Source of the DNA: Ignavibacteriae bacterium HGW-Ignavibacteriae-4
GTDB taxonomy: Bacteria; Bacteroidota; Ignavibacteria; Kapaibacteriales; UBA2268
Direction: 5' to 3'
Assembly (NCBI GenBank): GCA_002839765.1
Contig: PGYR01000001.1
Span: forward strand, 1 to 64,000
Length of the DNA: 64,000 nt
The translations under genes were made by a program, and so were the position numbers. Below are positions 1 through 8,764 of this stretch, piece after piece. The notes under the pieces were generated by a model. That model ran no database searches. It was given only the letters and a program-made list of their open reading frames with translations, and had not been told where the DNA came from. Numbering within the stretch: position 1 is the stretch's first letter; every line of letters begins with the position of its first letter.

Positions 1-1880
1 ATTATAACAGTATATTTACCTTTACAAAGTTCTTTGGCTAGGAATTCACCCTCTTTGTCAGTTGCCTTTTTCTCAAAAATTACTTTACCATTAAGTTTTA
101 AAGTAATCTTAGCTCCTTCAAGCGCAGACTTTGTTTTACTATCTTTTACTATGAATTTTAATATGGCATCACAACAGTCAGATTTTACTTTTAGTTTTTT
201 CTCAAAAGTTAATTCTTTATCACAACCTATTTCAAATTTAAACTCTTGCCCTTCATACTCTTCTGATAATATAGAGATACTATACTCATTACTTTCACAA
301 AGTTCTTTGAATTCAATATATCCATTAGCATCAGTCTTAAGTTCAGTAAGTTGTTTTGAACCTTTCCAAAGTCTTACTGTTACTCCTTTTAAAACATTTC
401 CGTTTTCATCTTTTACAGTTATTTTAACTTTACCATTACAGCAATCGCTAATAGGCTCCATTGAGAATGTTTCTTGGAAAGTATCACAATTCTCAATTTT
501 CCATGATGTCTCTATTCTCTTATACCCATCTTTCTCGATAATAACAGTATAGTTGCCTATACAAAGCTCTTTTGCTAAAAACTCACCTTCGCTATCTGTT
601 AGCTTTTTCTCTAAAATTACTTTACCGTTTAATTTTAAAGTAATCTTAGCATCTTCTAGTGAAGATTTAGTTTTGTTATCTTTCACAATGAATTTTAATA
701 TGGCGTCACAACAATCTTCTTTAGTTGTTAGCTTTTTCTCAAAACTCAACTCTTTATTGCAAGCCAAATCAAATCCAAATTCAAACTCTTCAAAACCATC
801 TGCAAATATAGAAATACTATATTCATTACTTTCACAAAGTTCTTTGAACTCAATATATCCATTTGCATCTGTTTTAAGTTCAGTTAGCTTATTTTTACCC
901 TTCCAAAGTCTGACAGCCGCATTTTTAAGTACATTTCCTTTATCATCTTTAACTATGATTTTTACTTTACCGTCACAACAATCGCTCTTTTTTTCTAGGG
1001 TGTGTTCTAATGTTTTTTCTTCATCACATCCAATTTCAACTTGAACTTCTTTATTTTCGTAACCATCCAGTTTGTACACAATTGTATATTTTCCTTCACA
1101 TAAACTATCTTGAACGGCTGAACCATTTTCGACTAAAGGGTCTTCGATTACTTTTCCATCTTTATATATGTAAACTTTAGTTCCATTTAGTATATTGCCA
1201 TCTTTATCCTTAGGCTTGAATATAAATACTCCATCGCAACAAGTATCCTCATCGGATTGAGTACTTATCATTTTAAAATCAATTAGTTTCGTATCATCAC
1301 AGTTTTCAATATTAATAGTTTCTTCAATTACTTTGTATCCATCTAGTGCCAATCTTAAATTATACTCTTCAAGACAAAGTCCTTCGAATTTAACTTTCCC
1401 ATTCTCGTCAGACGTTCCTTTTTTCAAGAGTTCCTTATTTTGTCTAACTTTTACCTCTACATTCTTAAGTACATTTCCATCTTTATCTTTTATAGTAAGT
1501 TCGATTGAGCCACAACAATCTTTTTTATCCTCTAATGTAACAGAACCATTCTTTTTATTATCTATATCAGAATAGTTTAGGTTCAGTGAGTTATAAAGAG
1601 GATGTGAAATTGAAAATGTTATGTTTTCAGTTGGGACTGAAATTTTATCGAAAGAAATAAAACCATCTTCATCAGATGTGTCAGTTGCTATTACGTCACT
1701 TTTATCAGTCTCATGGATATTAACAATTGCGTTAATAACAGGGTTATCTCTACTATCAATTAAATTAGTAGAATAACTTATGTCCATATCAGAAGGTTTA
1801 CTTGGTTGATCTTCCTTACAGGACATAAATAAAAGTACCGTTACTAATGATATGGTTAAAATACGTATCATTGATTTCAT
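1..1880 (-). CDS. Lipoprotein with tandem four-cysteine Ig-like (Cna-B/carboxypeptidase-regulatory-like) repeats, partial
   Basis: The reading frame opens at the ATG at 1878-1880 and stays open to the left edge, so the C-terminus is missing. The N-terminus is a lipoprotein signal (MKSMIRIL..LLFMSC, lipid Cys at residue 21), predicting an exported, membrane-anchored protein. After a first carboxypeptidase-regulatory-like module, at least six repeats of about 90 residues follow. Each opens with a D-x-C-C or D-C-C motif, contains a V-K-D-x-x-G-N-V-L-like strand, then a third Cys in a (E/S)LC motif and a fourth near the end (x-C-D/N). The CC codons fall near 1520, 1240, 978, 710, 440 and 170, so the period is about 270 nt; from about 1044 leftwards two alternating repeat types give a 540-nt super-period. 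The fold is inferred to be surface beta-sandwiches braced by disulfides. A T9SS or other anchor at the missing end cannot be judged. Function unknown: adhesin or stalk is a guess. Confidence 0.85.
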   Translation of the reverse strand, partial: MKSMIRILTISLVTVLLFMSCKEDQPSKPSDMDISYSTNLIDSRDNPVINAIVNIHETDKSDVIATDTSDEDGFISFDKISVPTENITFSISHPLYNSLNLNYSDIDNKKNGSVTLEDKKDCCGSIELTIKDKDGNVLKNVEVKVRQNKELLKKGTSDENGKVKFEGLCLEEYNLRLALDGYKVIEETINIENCDDTKLIDFKMISTQSDEDTCCDGVFIFKPKDKDGNILNGTKVYIYKDGKVIEDPLVENGSAVQDSLCEGKYTIVYKLDGYENKEVQVEIGCDEEKTLEHTLEKKSDCCDGKVKIIVKDDKGNVLKNAAVRLWKGKNKLTELKTDANGYIEFKELCESNEYSISIFADGFEEFEFGFDLACNKELSFEKKLTTKEDCCDAILKFIVKDNKTKSSLEDAKITLKLNGKVILEKKLTDSEGEFLAKELCIGNYTVIIEKDGYKRIETSWKIENCDTFQETFSMEPISDCCNGKVKITVKDENGNVLKGVTVRLWKGSKQLTELKTDANGYIEFKELCESNEYSISILSEEYEGQEFKFEIGCDKELTFEKKLKVKSDCCDAILKFIVKDSKTKSALEGAKITLKLNGKVIFEKKATDKEGEFLAKELCKGKYTVI

Positions 1881-1957
1881 AACAACCCTCAAATTAATTT
1901 ATTAAATATGCTTACAAATATACTGAATAACAGTTGAAATCGATTTTTGTCACATTT

Positions 1958-3805
1958 TTAGTTAAAAGAAATTATATTAGTATCAAGATTAGGTAATATC
2001 GTTTCTATCTCTAATGAATCTGATTTAGGGATTTTTATAACATTTCTTTCCGGATAAAAGAATTCTAATAATAGTTCTTTAGCAATAGGAGCACATACAC
2101 GACCACCCCAACCTGCATTTTCAACCATCACTGCCATAGCAATTTTGGGATTCTCTTTTGGAGCAAAGCATGTAAACCAACCATGATCTTTACCATGTGG
2201 GTTTTGTGCTGTTGATGTTTTTCCGCAGACATTGAGTCCATCGATACGTGCATTACCTGCAGTACCACCTCCAGCATTAACTACTTGCCACATTCCTTCT
2301 TTCACAATTTCAATTGTTTTAGGGGAGAGTTTCAAGTCTTTCTTATCATATTCTATATTTTGAAAAGTTCTTGTAACATTATTATATATTTTTTTAACGA
2401 CGTGAGGTTGAACCCATATTCCACCATTAGCAATAGCAGCAATGTATGAAGCCATTTGAACCGGAGTAACTAGTATTTCCCCTTGACCAATACCAAAGTT
2501 CATTAACATCCAGCCAGGTATGTTATTATTGAATCTCTTGTTCAATGTAGCTAAATCTTGAAAATTTCCTCTTTTTTCACTAGGTAGGTCTATACCAGTC
2601 AATTGTCCAAAGTTTAATAATCTTCCATATTTCACAACATTCTCAGCTCCCAATTTTAATGATAATTGGTAAAAGAAAGCATTACAGGATTTTTTGATTG
2701 CCGTTTTCACATCTATACTGCCATGATGGCCTAAACATTTGAAGAATCTATTACCATATTGATATCCACCATTGCACGTAAAATGTGAGGTTTCCGTTAT
2801 TACACCTTCTTCTAAACCAGCTAGTGCAATTAGCATTTTCCAAGAAGAACCAGGTGGATATTCACTATTAACTGTTCTATCCAAAAATGGTTTATCTGGG
2901 TCTGTCATTAAAGAATTATAATAACTAGACGATATTTTCCCACTAAATTCTGTTAAATCGTAGGTTGGAGAACTAGCCATAGCAAGGATTTCACCTGTCG
3001 ATGGATCGATTGCGACTATTGCCCCACGCTTACCTTCTAGTAATTTCTCAGCTTTTGCTTGTAATCCTGAATTAATGCCTAAATATAAATCAAAACCATT
3101 CTTCGATACTTTATCTTTTTTACCCTTTTCGTATTGAAATACTTGTTGCCCGAACTTATTAACAGCAACAAATTTAACTCCTTCGTTTCCTTTCAATAAA
3201 CCTTCATATTCTTTTTCAATTCCTTGTTTTCCTATTGCATCACCAGGTCTGTAATATTGAAAAGTTTCTAATTCTTTAGGAGAAATTTCTTTAGTATAAC
3301 CAAGTAGGTGTGCCATATAGGCATCAGATTGATATAAGCGCTTAGATTCAATTATTACATCAATACCTCGTAGATATTCAGAATATTCCTCAATACCAGA
3401 AATAGTTTCTAGATCGACATCTCTTTGGAATTTAATAGGAAGAAAAGGGGAGAAGGAACTATATTTCTTTATTGATTTACTAAGTTCAGTGCTGTCTATG
3501 TCAATCAATGAAACTAATAATGGAAATGATTCATCTCTCCATAAATTTGGAGTGAAGCTCAGTGCAAATGAAGATTTGTTGTGGACTATTAGTTTGCCAT
3601 CAGAATCGTAGATATTACCTCTGAAAGGTTCTTGAATTATCTGCTTAATAGCTTGTGCCTCACTTGCTTCTTTGTAAAGTAACCCCTTTACTATCTGTAA
3701 ATGAGCTAATTTAAGTGTATATAATGCACATACTAATATAACAATTACCTTGAATACACGGATTCTAGGTGTTGATATAAATTTTTCTGAATAATTATTA
3801 TCCAT
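1958..3805 (-). CDS. mrdA: Penicillin-binding protein 2 (peptidoglycan transpeptidase)
   Basis: Class B penicillin-binding protein of the MrdA/PBP2 family, which cross-links peptidoglycan during cell elongation with RodA and MreB. One N-terminal membrane anchor lies at about residues 17-36, followed by the non-catalytic dimerisation region (FRGNIYDSDG near 61) and the transpeptidase domain from about 260. All three catalytic motifs are present: SxxK with the acyl-serine at S320 (S-S-W-K), SxN at S373-C374-N375, and the KTG-type motif K529-T530-S531. The 615-residue length is normal. The start is ATG at 3805, 8 bases after the stop of the upstream O-antigen ligase gene. It is the last gene of the apparent eight-gene envelope operon. 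No rodA is seen next to it in this window. Confidence 0.93.
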   Translation of the reverse strand: MDNNYSEKFISTPRIRVFKVIVILVCALYTLKLAHLQIVKGLLYKEASEAQAIKQIIQEPFRGNIYDSDGKLIVHNKSSFALSFTPNLWRDESFPLLVSLIDIDSTELSKSIKKYSSFSPFLPIKFQRDVDLETISGIEEYSEYLRGIDVIIESKRLYQSDAYMAHLLGYTKEISPKELETFQYYRPGDAIGKQGIEKEYEGLLKGNEGVKFVAVNKFGQQVFQYEKGKKDKVSKNGFDLYLGINSGLQAKAEKLLEGKRGAIVAIDPSTGEILAMASSPTYDLTEFSGKISSSYYNSLMTDPDKPFLDRTVNSEYPPGSSWKMLIALAGLEEGVITETSHFTCNGGYQYGNRFFKCLGHHGSIDVKTAIKKSCNAFFYQLSLKLGAENVVKYGRLLNFGQLTGIDLPSEKRGNFQDLATLNKRFNNNIPGWMLMNFGIGQGEILVTPVQMASYIAAIANGGIWVQPHVVKKIYNNVTRTFQNIEYDKKDLKLSPKTIEIVKEGMWQVVNAGGGTAGNARIDGLNVCGKTSTAQNPHGKDHGWFTCFAPKENPKIAMAVMVENAGWGGRVCAPIAKELLLEFFYPERNVIKIPKSDSLEIETILPNLDTNIISFN

Positions 3806-3813
3806 TTATTGTA

Positions 3814-5238
3814 CTAATTTAAAACTTTGTTTTTGTAATTGACTTCCACATAATTTACCAAAAAGAAAAGTATTGCATTGATAATAAGTGTATCTCGGAA
3901 GATAAATGTCATTGTAAACATACCAGTAATTACTAGAGTAATAACTGATAACCATACTCCAATCATAAGTAATCTGTAGAAAGTATCAATTTTTAATTTT
4001 ATACTATAAAATATCGATTTTACGAAAATTACTCCAAACAAGCTGAAAAACATCATTCCTAGAGGTATTCCTATTCTAAAAAAGAAATGTAAGAAGCTAT
4101 TATGTATTACAGATGAATATCCCATTTTACCAGTTATAGGATTCCTAAAAGTAAATACTGCACCAAAACCATTACCTATAAAAGGTGATTCTTTTATCTT
4201 TTCGATTACTACTTTCCATTCCTCAAATCTTGATATCGCAGAAATATCTTCTGTACCTTGTGAAGTAGATTCGAATCTAGATTCTAAAGCCCAAATAACA
4301 AATTTGAAAATATCACCAAAGAATATCGATGCTATAAGATATGCTAGTACTATTGAAACAACAAAATATGAGAAAAATCTAACTTTCTCCTTTATATTCA
4401 ATACAAGAAAAATAGAAATAATATTAACAAAAGCGGCAGCCCAAAAAATTCTTGCAAAGGTTGAAGTTAGTGCTCCTAAAGTGAGAATCATAATTATAGT
4501 AACTAGTATTCTATATTTAGTTTCTTTCTGATAAAAAATAAAAATACAACTAAAAGTAGTACCAATAACATACATATAAGTATTGTTTCTAATTGTTGAT
4601 CCAACTTCATAGGCATAAGTAATACTAGAAAGTATTTCCTTATAAATATAGAATTGTAATAAATCAGAAAATAATAATGTTATTGTAAAGACAATTAGAA
4701 GTATCACTACATCTTTGTGGGTAGTGAAATACTTTTTCATAGGAAAGTAAAGAAGCATTAATGAAAGTAAAGAAAACTCTCTTATCCATTCAAAAAAAAC
4801 AGTCTTCTCATGAAATACATTGATTAGTGTTAGTGTAGTAAGTATAAAAAATGCAAAGAAAAACCATTCTGTTTTGGATTGTATTAGCTTTTCTTTTTTC
4901 ACCATTACTTGCCAAATAATCCATAAGTATAGAAATATATTAAGATAGATAGAGAATACAACATCAATGGCACTAACACCACCACCTGTTGTAGAGGAAA
5001 ATACACCTGAGACTAATACTATAGAGTAAATCCATAATTTAGGATTGTATACTAAAAGAGTTAAAAAAAGTAGGGATACGCCAAATACCATATAAATGAT
5101 GGGTGTACCAGTCTGCCCAATAGATATATTGAGTATAAAAATAGATACCAACCCAGCAAACACAATAAATAGGAACTGAGATATTGAGAAATTAGCTGGA
5201 TTGAATTTATTTAGTTCAAGACTATCAATTTTTGACAT
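3814..5238 (-). CDS. O-antigen ligase/polymerase (Wzy/WaaL-like) membrane protein
   Basis: A polytopic inner-membrane protein of 474 residues with about ten to twelve hydrophobic segments over its whole length. A periplasmic loop around residues 355-385 ends in H-N-S-F-L-H-F-F-F-R-I-G-I-P-L-G, matching the Wzy_C / O-antigen ligase signature in which the loop His and Arg are important. It is expected to polymerise surface polysaccharide or ligate it to a lipid acceptor. The immediate upstream gene encodes a Wzz-like chain-length regulator (8-base gap), supporting a role in surface glycan assembly, though no glycosyltransferases are seen nearby. Ligase versus polymerase cannot be separated from sequence alone. 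Confidence 0.82.
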   Translation of the reverse strand: MSKIDSLELNKFNPANFSISQFLFIVFAGLVSIFILNISIGQTGTPIIYMVFGVSLLFLTLLVYNPKLWIYSIVLVSGVFSSTTGGGVSAIDVVFSIYLNIFLYLWIIWQVMVKKEKLIQSKTEWFFFAFFILTTLTLINVFHEKTVFFEWIREFSLLSLMLLYFPMKKYFTTHKDVVILLIVFTITLLFSDLLQFYIYKEILSSITYAYEVGSTIRNNTYMYVIGTTFSCIFIFYQKETKYRILVTIIMILTLGALTSTFARIFWAAAFVNIISIFLVLNIKEKVRFFSYFVVSIVLAYLIASIFFGDIFKFVIWALESRFESTSQGTEDISAISRFEEWKVVIEKIKESPFIGNGFGAVFTFRNPITGKMGYSSVIHNSFLHFFFRIGIPLGMMFFSLFGVIFVKSIFYSIKLKIDTFYRLLMIGVWLSVITLVITGMFTMTFIFRDTLIINAILFFLVNYVEVNYKNKVLN

Positions 5239-5246
5239 TTCGTTTT

Positions 5247-6401
5247 CTATTGATTTTCTTTGAAATTTCTTAATCGAAGTTTTACATTATTATACATATT
5301 TAAGAATAAAACTAAGACAATAGATAAAATTAAAGAACCTGCGAAAGTACCCATTACTATATAAGAACGTTTAGGTCTGTCTTTATTCTCAGCAGGAATA
5401 GCTTCATCAACTACAAAAAGATAGTTATTATTTGTTACCAAATCCAGTTTTGTTTTTTCTAAAGTAGGCATAAGATAGATTTTCATTTTAGAATGAGCTT
5501 CATACTCAGTATATAATCTCATGTATTCCATTCCAACTTTACTAACGTCATTAAGTGAGAAGTTACCAATAAGACCTGGTTGAGTCTTAGATTCTTGTAA
5601 TTTTTTTCTAGCTTCCCCAACATAATCTTTTAGCATTTTGGTATAAGGGTCATTTTCACCGAGTTTGTTCTTTGTGATTTCGTACTCTGTTTCAGCTTTC
5701 ATAACTGTTGCAGTTAATTCTGATAGAGCTTCACTATAAACAGATGCTTGGTCTTCAGGAGAGTAAATCTGATATTTTTTAGAATAAATTGAAAGTGAAT
5801 CACCTAATGCGGCAATAATTTGGTCAGTATGCGCTAATCTCTGCTCCAAATAAGTAATATTTGCAGCGGCTTCTTTCTTATTCATAATTACAGCTTTAGC
5901 ATTTACAATTCTAACGTATTCGTTTGCCATTTCAGCTGCTTTATCGGGTTTTGCATCCCAAACAGAAAACTCAATGTTACCTTCTTTATAATTTACAATT
6001 TCTACATTACTTCTAAATGTTTTTCTAGCAAGTTCTTTACTATTATCTTTTACTTTGTAAGTTTTAATAAGATCAAATTTATTTACCATGGAATCTAGAA
6101 CAGTCCTACTTTCCATAAGTACCGATAAATCATAACTCTGGCCACCACTTCCACCACCAGCAACTTTAGTTATACCGAAATCTTTTAGTTTGGAGGAGAT
6201 TCCACTTAATGCCCCACCTAAAAGTCCGTCAGCAGCATTGCTAGGAGGCACTACATTTACTGTAGATTTGTATTGTACATCCATATTCATTGCATAGAAT
6301 ACAGAACCTACAGTTAGTACTAATGTGAAGATTATAATAACCCATTTGTGTTTGAGCAATGTTGCTAATACTTCAATGCTCTCATTTTCTCTTATTATCA
6401 T
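5247..6401 (-). CDS. Wzz-family polysaccharide chain-length determinant
   Basis: 384 residues with the classic Wzz topology: a transmembrane segment at about 22-41, a long periplasmic region with coiled coil, and a second transmembrane segment at about 350-372 followed by a short basic tail. The N-terminal region after TM1 (V-Q-Y-K-S-T-V-N-V-V-P-P) is typical of the Wzz domain, and the C-terminal P-A-E-N-K-D-R-P-K-R-S motif just before TM2 is the usual proline-rich signature. No cytoplasmic tyrosine-kinase domain is fused, so this is a stand-alone co-polymerase. It lies between the exported TldE-like gene and the O-antigen ligase gene and is likely cotranscribed with both. Confidence 0.85.
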   Translation of the reverse strand: MIIRENESIEVLATLLKHKWVIIIFTLVLTVGSVFYAMNMDVQYKSTVNVVPPSNAADGLLGGALSGISSKLKDFGITKVAGGGSGGQSYDLSVLMESRTVLDSMVNKFDLIKTYKVKDNSKELARKTFRSNVEIVNYKEGNIEFSVWDAKPDKAAEMANEYVRIVNAKAVIMNKKEAAANITYLEQRLAHTDQIIAALGDSLSIYSKKYQIYSPEDQASVYSEALSELTATVMKAETEYEITKNKLGENDPYTKMLKDYVGEARKKLQESKTQPGLIGNFSLNDVSKVGMEYMRLYTEYEAHSKMKIYLMPTLEKTKLDLVTNNNYLFVVDEAIPAENKDRPKRSYIVMGTFAGSLILSIVLVLFLNMYNNVKLRLRNFKENQ

Positions 6402-6438
6402 ATTATAAGTATTTTAAGTGTAAATTTAAAAAAATCTG

Positions 6439-8193
6439 TTAGTTATTATTTACATAAGGAGGTCGTTTGAAATCCTCTTCCATTAAATGCAATTCCGCAT
6501 CTTCGAAAAGTAAATCTGGCAATGTTATGCTTGAAGGTAAATAACTATCCCCACCCGTCAAATAAGGTGAAATAACAGCTGGAGCTAAGTAATTCAAAGT
6601 ATAAGATTTGTCACTTGTACTTACTATGTCTTTGAATAATAATACATTCATAGTTGGAATTACCATACCGCTGAATTTTTCTTTTCTACCGTCAGTATAT
6701 ATTTTATAACCGTCCATCACATAATTCTTTTTACCGAATGGAATCTCTATATTTCCGTTTAAAATTCTATAAAGTGAAGTATATCTTATATTTGCATCTA
6801 AGATTTTAGTGACAACTATTCCAAAGTCTAATTCACGTTTTTTTACAAATTCTAATAACTTTGATTCAAGTTCTTTACTACTAAGTTTATTATCAGAATT
6901 ATTATTTTCAACGATAATATTACTAAACATAACAGAACCACCTCTTTTATGAGCATTTGATTCTTTTATTCTCTTAGTAGGGACTCTATCAGACAATAAG
7001 GTCTCTAAATATCCGCCCTTTACTAATTCCACATTCTGAGATTCTAATCCATCATCATCGATTTTATAAGTACCTATAAGATCGACTCCGTTTAATTTGC
7101 TTTCATTAGGTTTGTCTGTAATATTTAAAAATTCTGGTAATACTCTGCCACCTACTTTTCTTTGGAATACAGCATCTTCATTTTCGGAAGAGAATCCACC
7201 ATCTGTTAATGGCTCTCTTTGTGATATTAATTTTGGCACGAATGATTGAGCAAAAATTTGACCAGCTGCTTGTCCAGAAAATATGATTGGGCCAACATAA
7301 AAGTCATCAAGCTGAGGTAGTATTAATCGATCTGAGATATTGTCAGCTACTTGTTTTGCTGCTTTTATCAGAGAATCTTTCGAAGGCATATCACTTGGTT
7401 TGATTGAATAAGCAGTATAGTGATCAAAGACTGGCATTCCCTCTTTATTTTGACTAGCAGCGACTATTTCAAAACCTGTATAATAAGAGTCTTTAACATA
7501 CTCAACACCTTCAGAGTTTATATAATATATTCTTTGGGGTATAAACTCTATACTAACTCCAGAAGTGTAAATAGCGGGATAACTATTGAATACAGAAGAA
7601 ACCGACTCGATAATGTCCTTATACTTTGCAAGATTGAACTCTGGTATTTCTTTTATATCCCGTAGTTTTTTCACTGACTCCAATTTATTGAAATCTGGAA
7701 TAGTATCTTTACGCATTCTATTTTTTAATATAGCTAGTTTCTTCGAGTATAACTCAGCAGTTTGTTTATAAGCTGCATCAGTAGCTAACCAGAATTCCTT
7801 TCTCAAGTAATTAATACTTGGTTCATAGCTGACAGAGCGTTTTTTAAATCCTTCTTCGTCATCACTACTACCGAAGAATCCTAATCCAACATCAAAGAAA
7901 TTCGTATTATCAAAGCTATAATCTCCTACTCTAACACTTACACTTATATATGCTGATTTCGAGTTATTAGCAGCTTCTATACTTCCCATAGTACCTCTCA
8001 TACTAGATGCTTCATATTCTACATATTTGTACTCTATAAAATATGGACTTTCTAAGTCATTAATCTTTAATTCATTCATCGAACGGCTAAGTTCGTTTTT
8101 CATAGCAAAGATTATATCTTCGTTTGGCTTATCAAAGCTATAGCCAACTGAGTTTATTAAAACTAATAACAATAATGTGATGATCAATTTCAT
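6439..8193 (-). CDS. Exported TldE/PmbA-like protein, catalytically inactive paralogue
   Basis: 584 residues beginning with a clear signal peptide (residues 1 to about 19). The body aligns by eye with the neighbouring TldD-like protein: both carry S-V-R-V-G-D-Y or D-L-R-V-G-D-Y, F-D-N-T, an S-G-x-A-x-G core and D-L-I-G-T with Y-T-D-G-R near the C-terminus. Where the neighbour has the zinc motif HEIFGH, this protein has A-Q-S-F-V-P, and the C-terminal Cys ligand is also missing. By analogy with the TldD/TldE heterodimer, TldE is the non-catalytic subunit. Classical TldD/E are cytoplasmic; the signal peptides on both members here predict an extracytoplasmic version. It is separated from its active partner by one small membrane-protein gene. 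Confidence 0.8.
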   Translation of the reverse strand: MKLIITLLLLVLINSVGYSFDKPNEDIIFAMKNELSRSMNELKINDLESPYFIEYKYVEYEASSMRGTMGSIEAANNSKSAYISVSVRVGDYSFDNTNFFDVGLGFFGSSDDEEGFKKRSVSYEPSINYLRKEFWLATDAAYKQTAELYSKKLAILKNRMRKDTIPDFNKLESVKKLRDIKEIPEFNLAKYKDIIESVSSVFNSYPAIYTSGVSIEFIPQRIYYINSEGVEYVKDSYYTGFEIVAASQNKEGMPVFDHYTAYSIKPSDMPSKDSLIKAAKQVADNISDRLILPQLDDFYVGPIIFSGQAAGQIFAQSFVPKLISQREPLTDGGFSSENEDAVFQRKVGGRVLPEFLNITDKPNESKLNGVDLIGTYKIDDDGLESQNVELVKGGYLETLLSDRVPTKRIKESNAHKRGGSVMFSNIIVENNNSDNKLSSKELESKLLEFVKKRELDFGIVVTKILDANIRYTSLYRILNGNIEIPFGKKNYVMDGYKIYTDGRKEKFSGMVIPTMNVLLFKDIVSTSDKSYTLNYLAPAVISPYLTGGDSYLPSSITLPDLLFEDAELHLMEEDFKRPPYVNNN

Positions 8194-8226
8194 TTATATT
8201 CTTTTTTTAATTTACGTTAATTCAAG

Positions 8227-8760
8227 TTAAATCATATTCTTTTTTAAACTTTCAACAACAACAGCTAATTCTTCAGATTTTTGTGTTCCCAATAGGAGTT
8301 CGAATCCGTCCTTCATTTTTATTCTAAGACCCTTGTTCTTACTAACATTGAGACATAATCCACGACCTTTCATCGAAAATCTATATCCCCATCCACCATA
8401 TTCCATTATAGGTCTATATTTTTCTACTTCAATGCTATAAATAGATTGAACAGGAATAGTCTTATAATCTCTGATGAAAGGCCAAAACTTATATTTAATA
8501 TTTGTGTCTTCTATCTTAGTTTCTAATTTTATTGAGTAGAAAAACCAAGAAAGGAAGATTGCAAATCCAATTACTAGAATAAAACCTACAAATAAAGCTC
8601 CATCACTCATTGGTTTATCACCAAATTGTTCATTTGTAATTACTTGATTGAATAAAGCAATCCCAAATAGTACAATGGATCCACCAGTAATTAGTGTGAG
8701 CAATATCCAAAGTGCCTTTTGTCTGAATACTTGCGTTTCTTCAAATAGTAATTTTGACAT
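8227..8760 (-). CDS. Membrane protein with PH-like C-terminal domain
   Basis: 177 residues with two transmembrane segments (about 17-38 and 53-75) followed by a cytoplasmic beta-rich domain. The pattern K-I-E-D-T-N-I-K-Y-K-F-W-P-F followed by I-P-V-Q-S-I-Y-S-I-E-V and W-G-Y-R-F resembles bacterial PH-like or DUF6141-type proteins. I do not recognise a specific function. Its position is notable: 4 bases after the active tldD-like gene and 33 bases before the inactive tldE-like gene, in one apparent transcript, so a role in anchoring or regulating that protease pair is possible but only inferred from context. Confidence 0.7.
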   Translation of the reverse strand: MSKLLFEETQVFRQKALWILLTLITGGSIVLFGIALFNQVITNEQFGDKPMSDGALFVGFILVIGFAIFLSWFFYSIKLETKIEDTNIKYKFWPFIRDYKTIPVQSIYSIEVEKYRPIMEYGGWGYRFSMKGRGLCLNVSKNKGLRIKMKDGFELLLGTQKSEELAVVVESLKKNMI

Positions 8761-8764
8761 AATA

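Noticed and set aside
1-1044. Tandem DNA repeats considered as a CRISPR array or an integron
   Set aside because: The unit is 270 nt and translates into an open protein repeat; no short direct repeats with unique spacers.
34-1575. Three long plus-strand ORFs rich in Ser, Leu and Phe (34-552, 553-1044, 1333-1575)
   Set aside because: They are antisense shadows of the minus-strand four-Cys repeat lipoprotein; their apparent similarity to each other comes from the repeats on the other strand.
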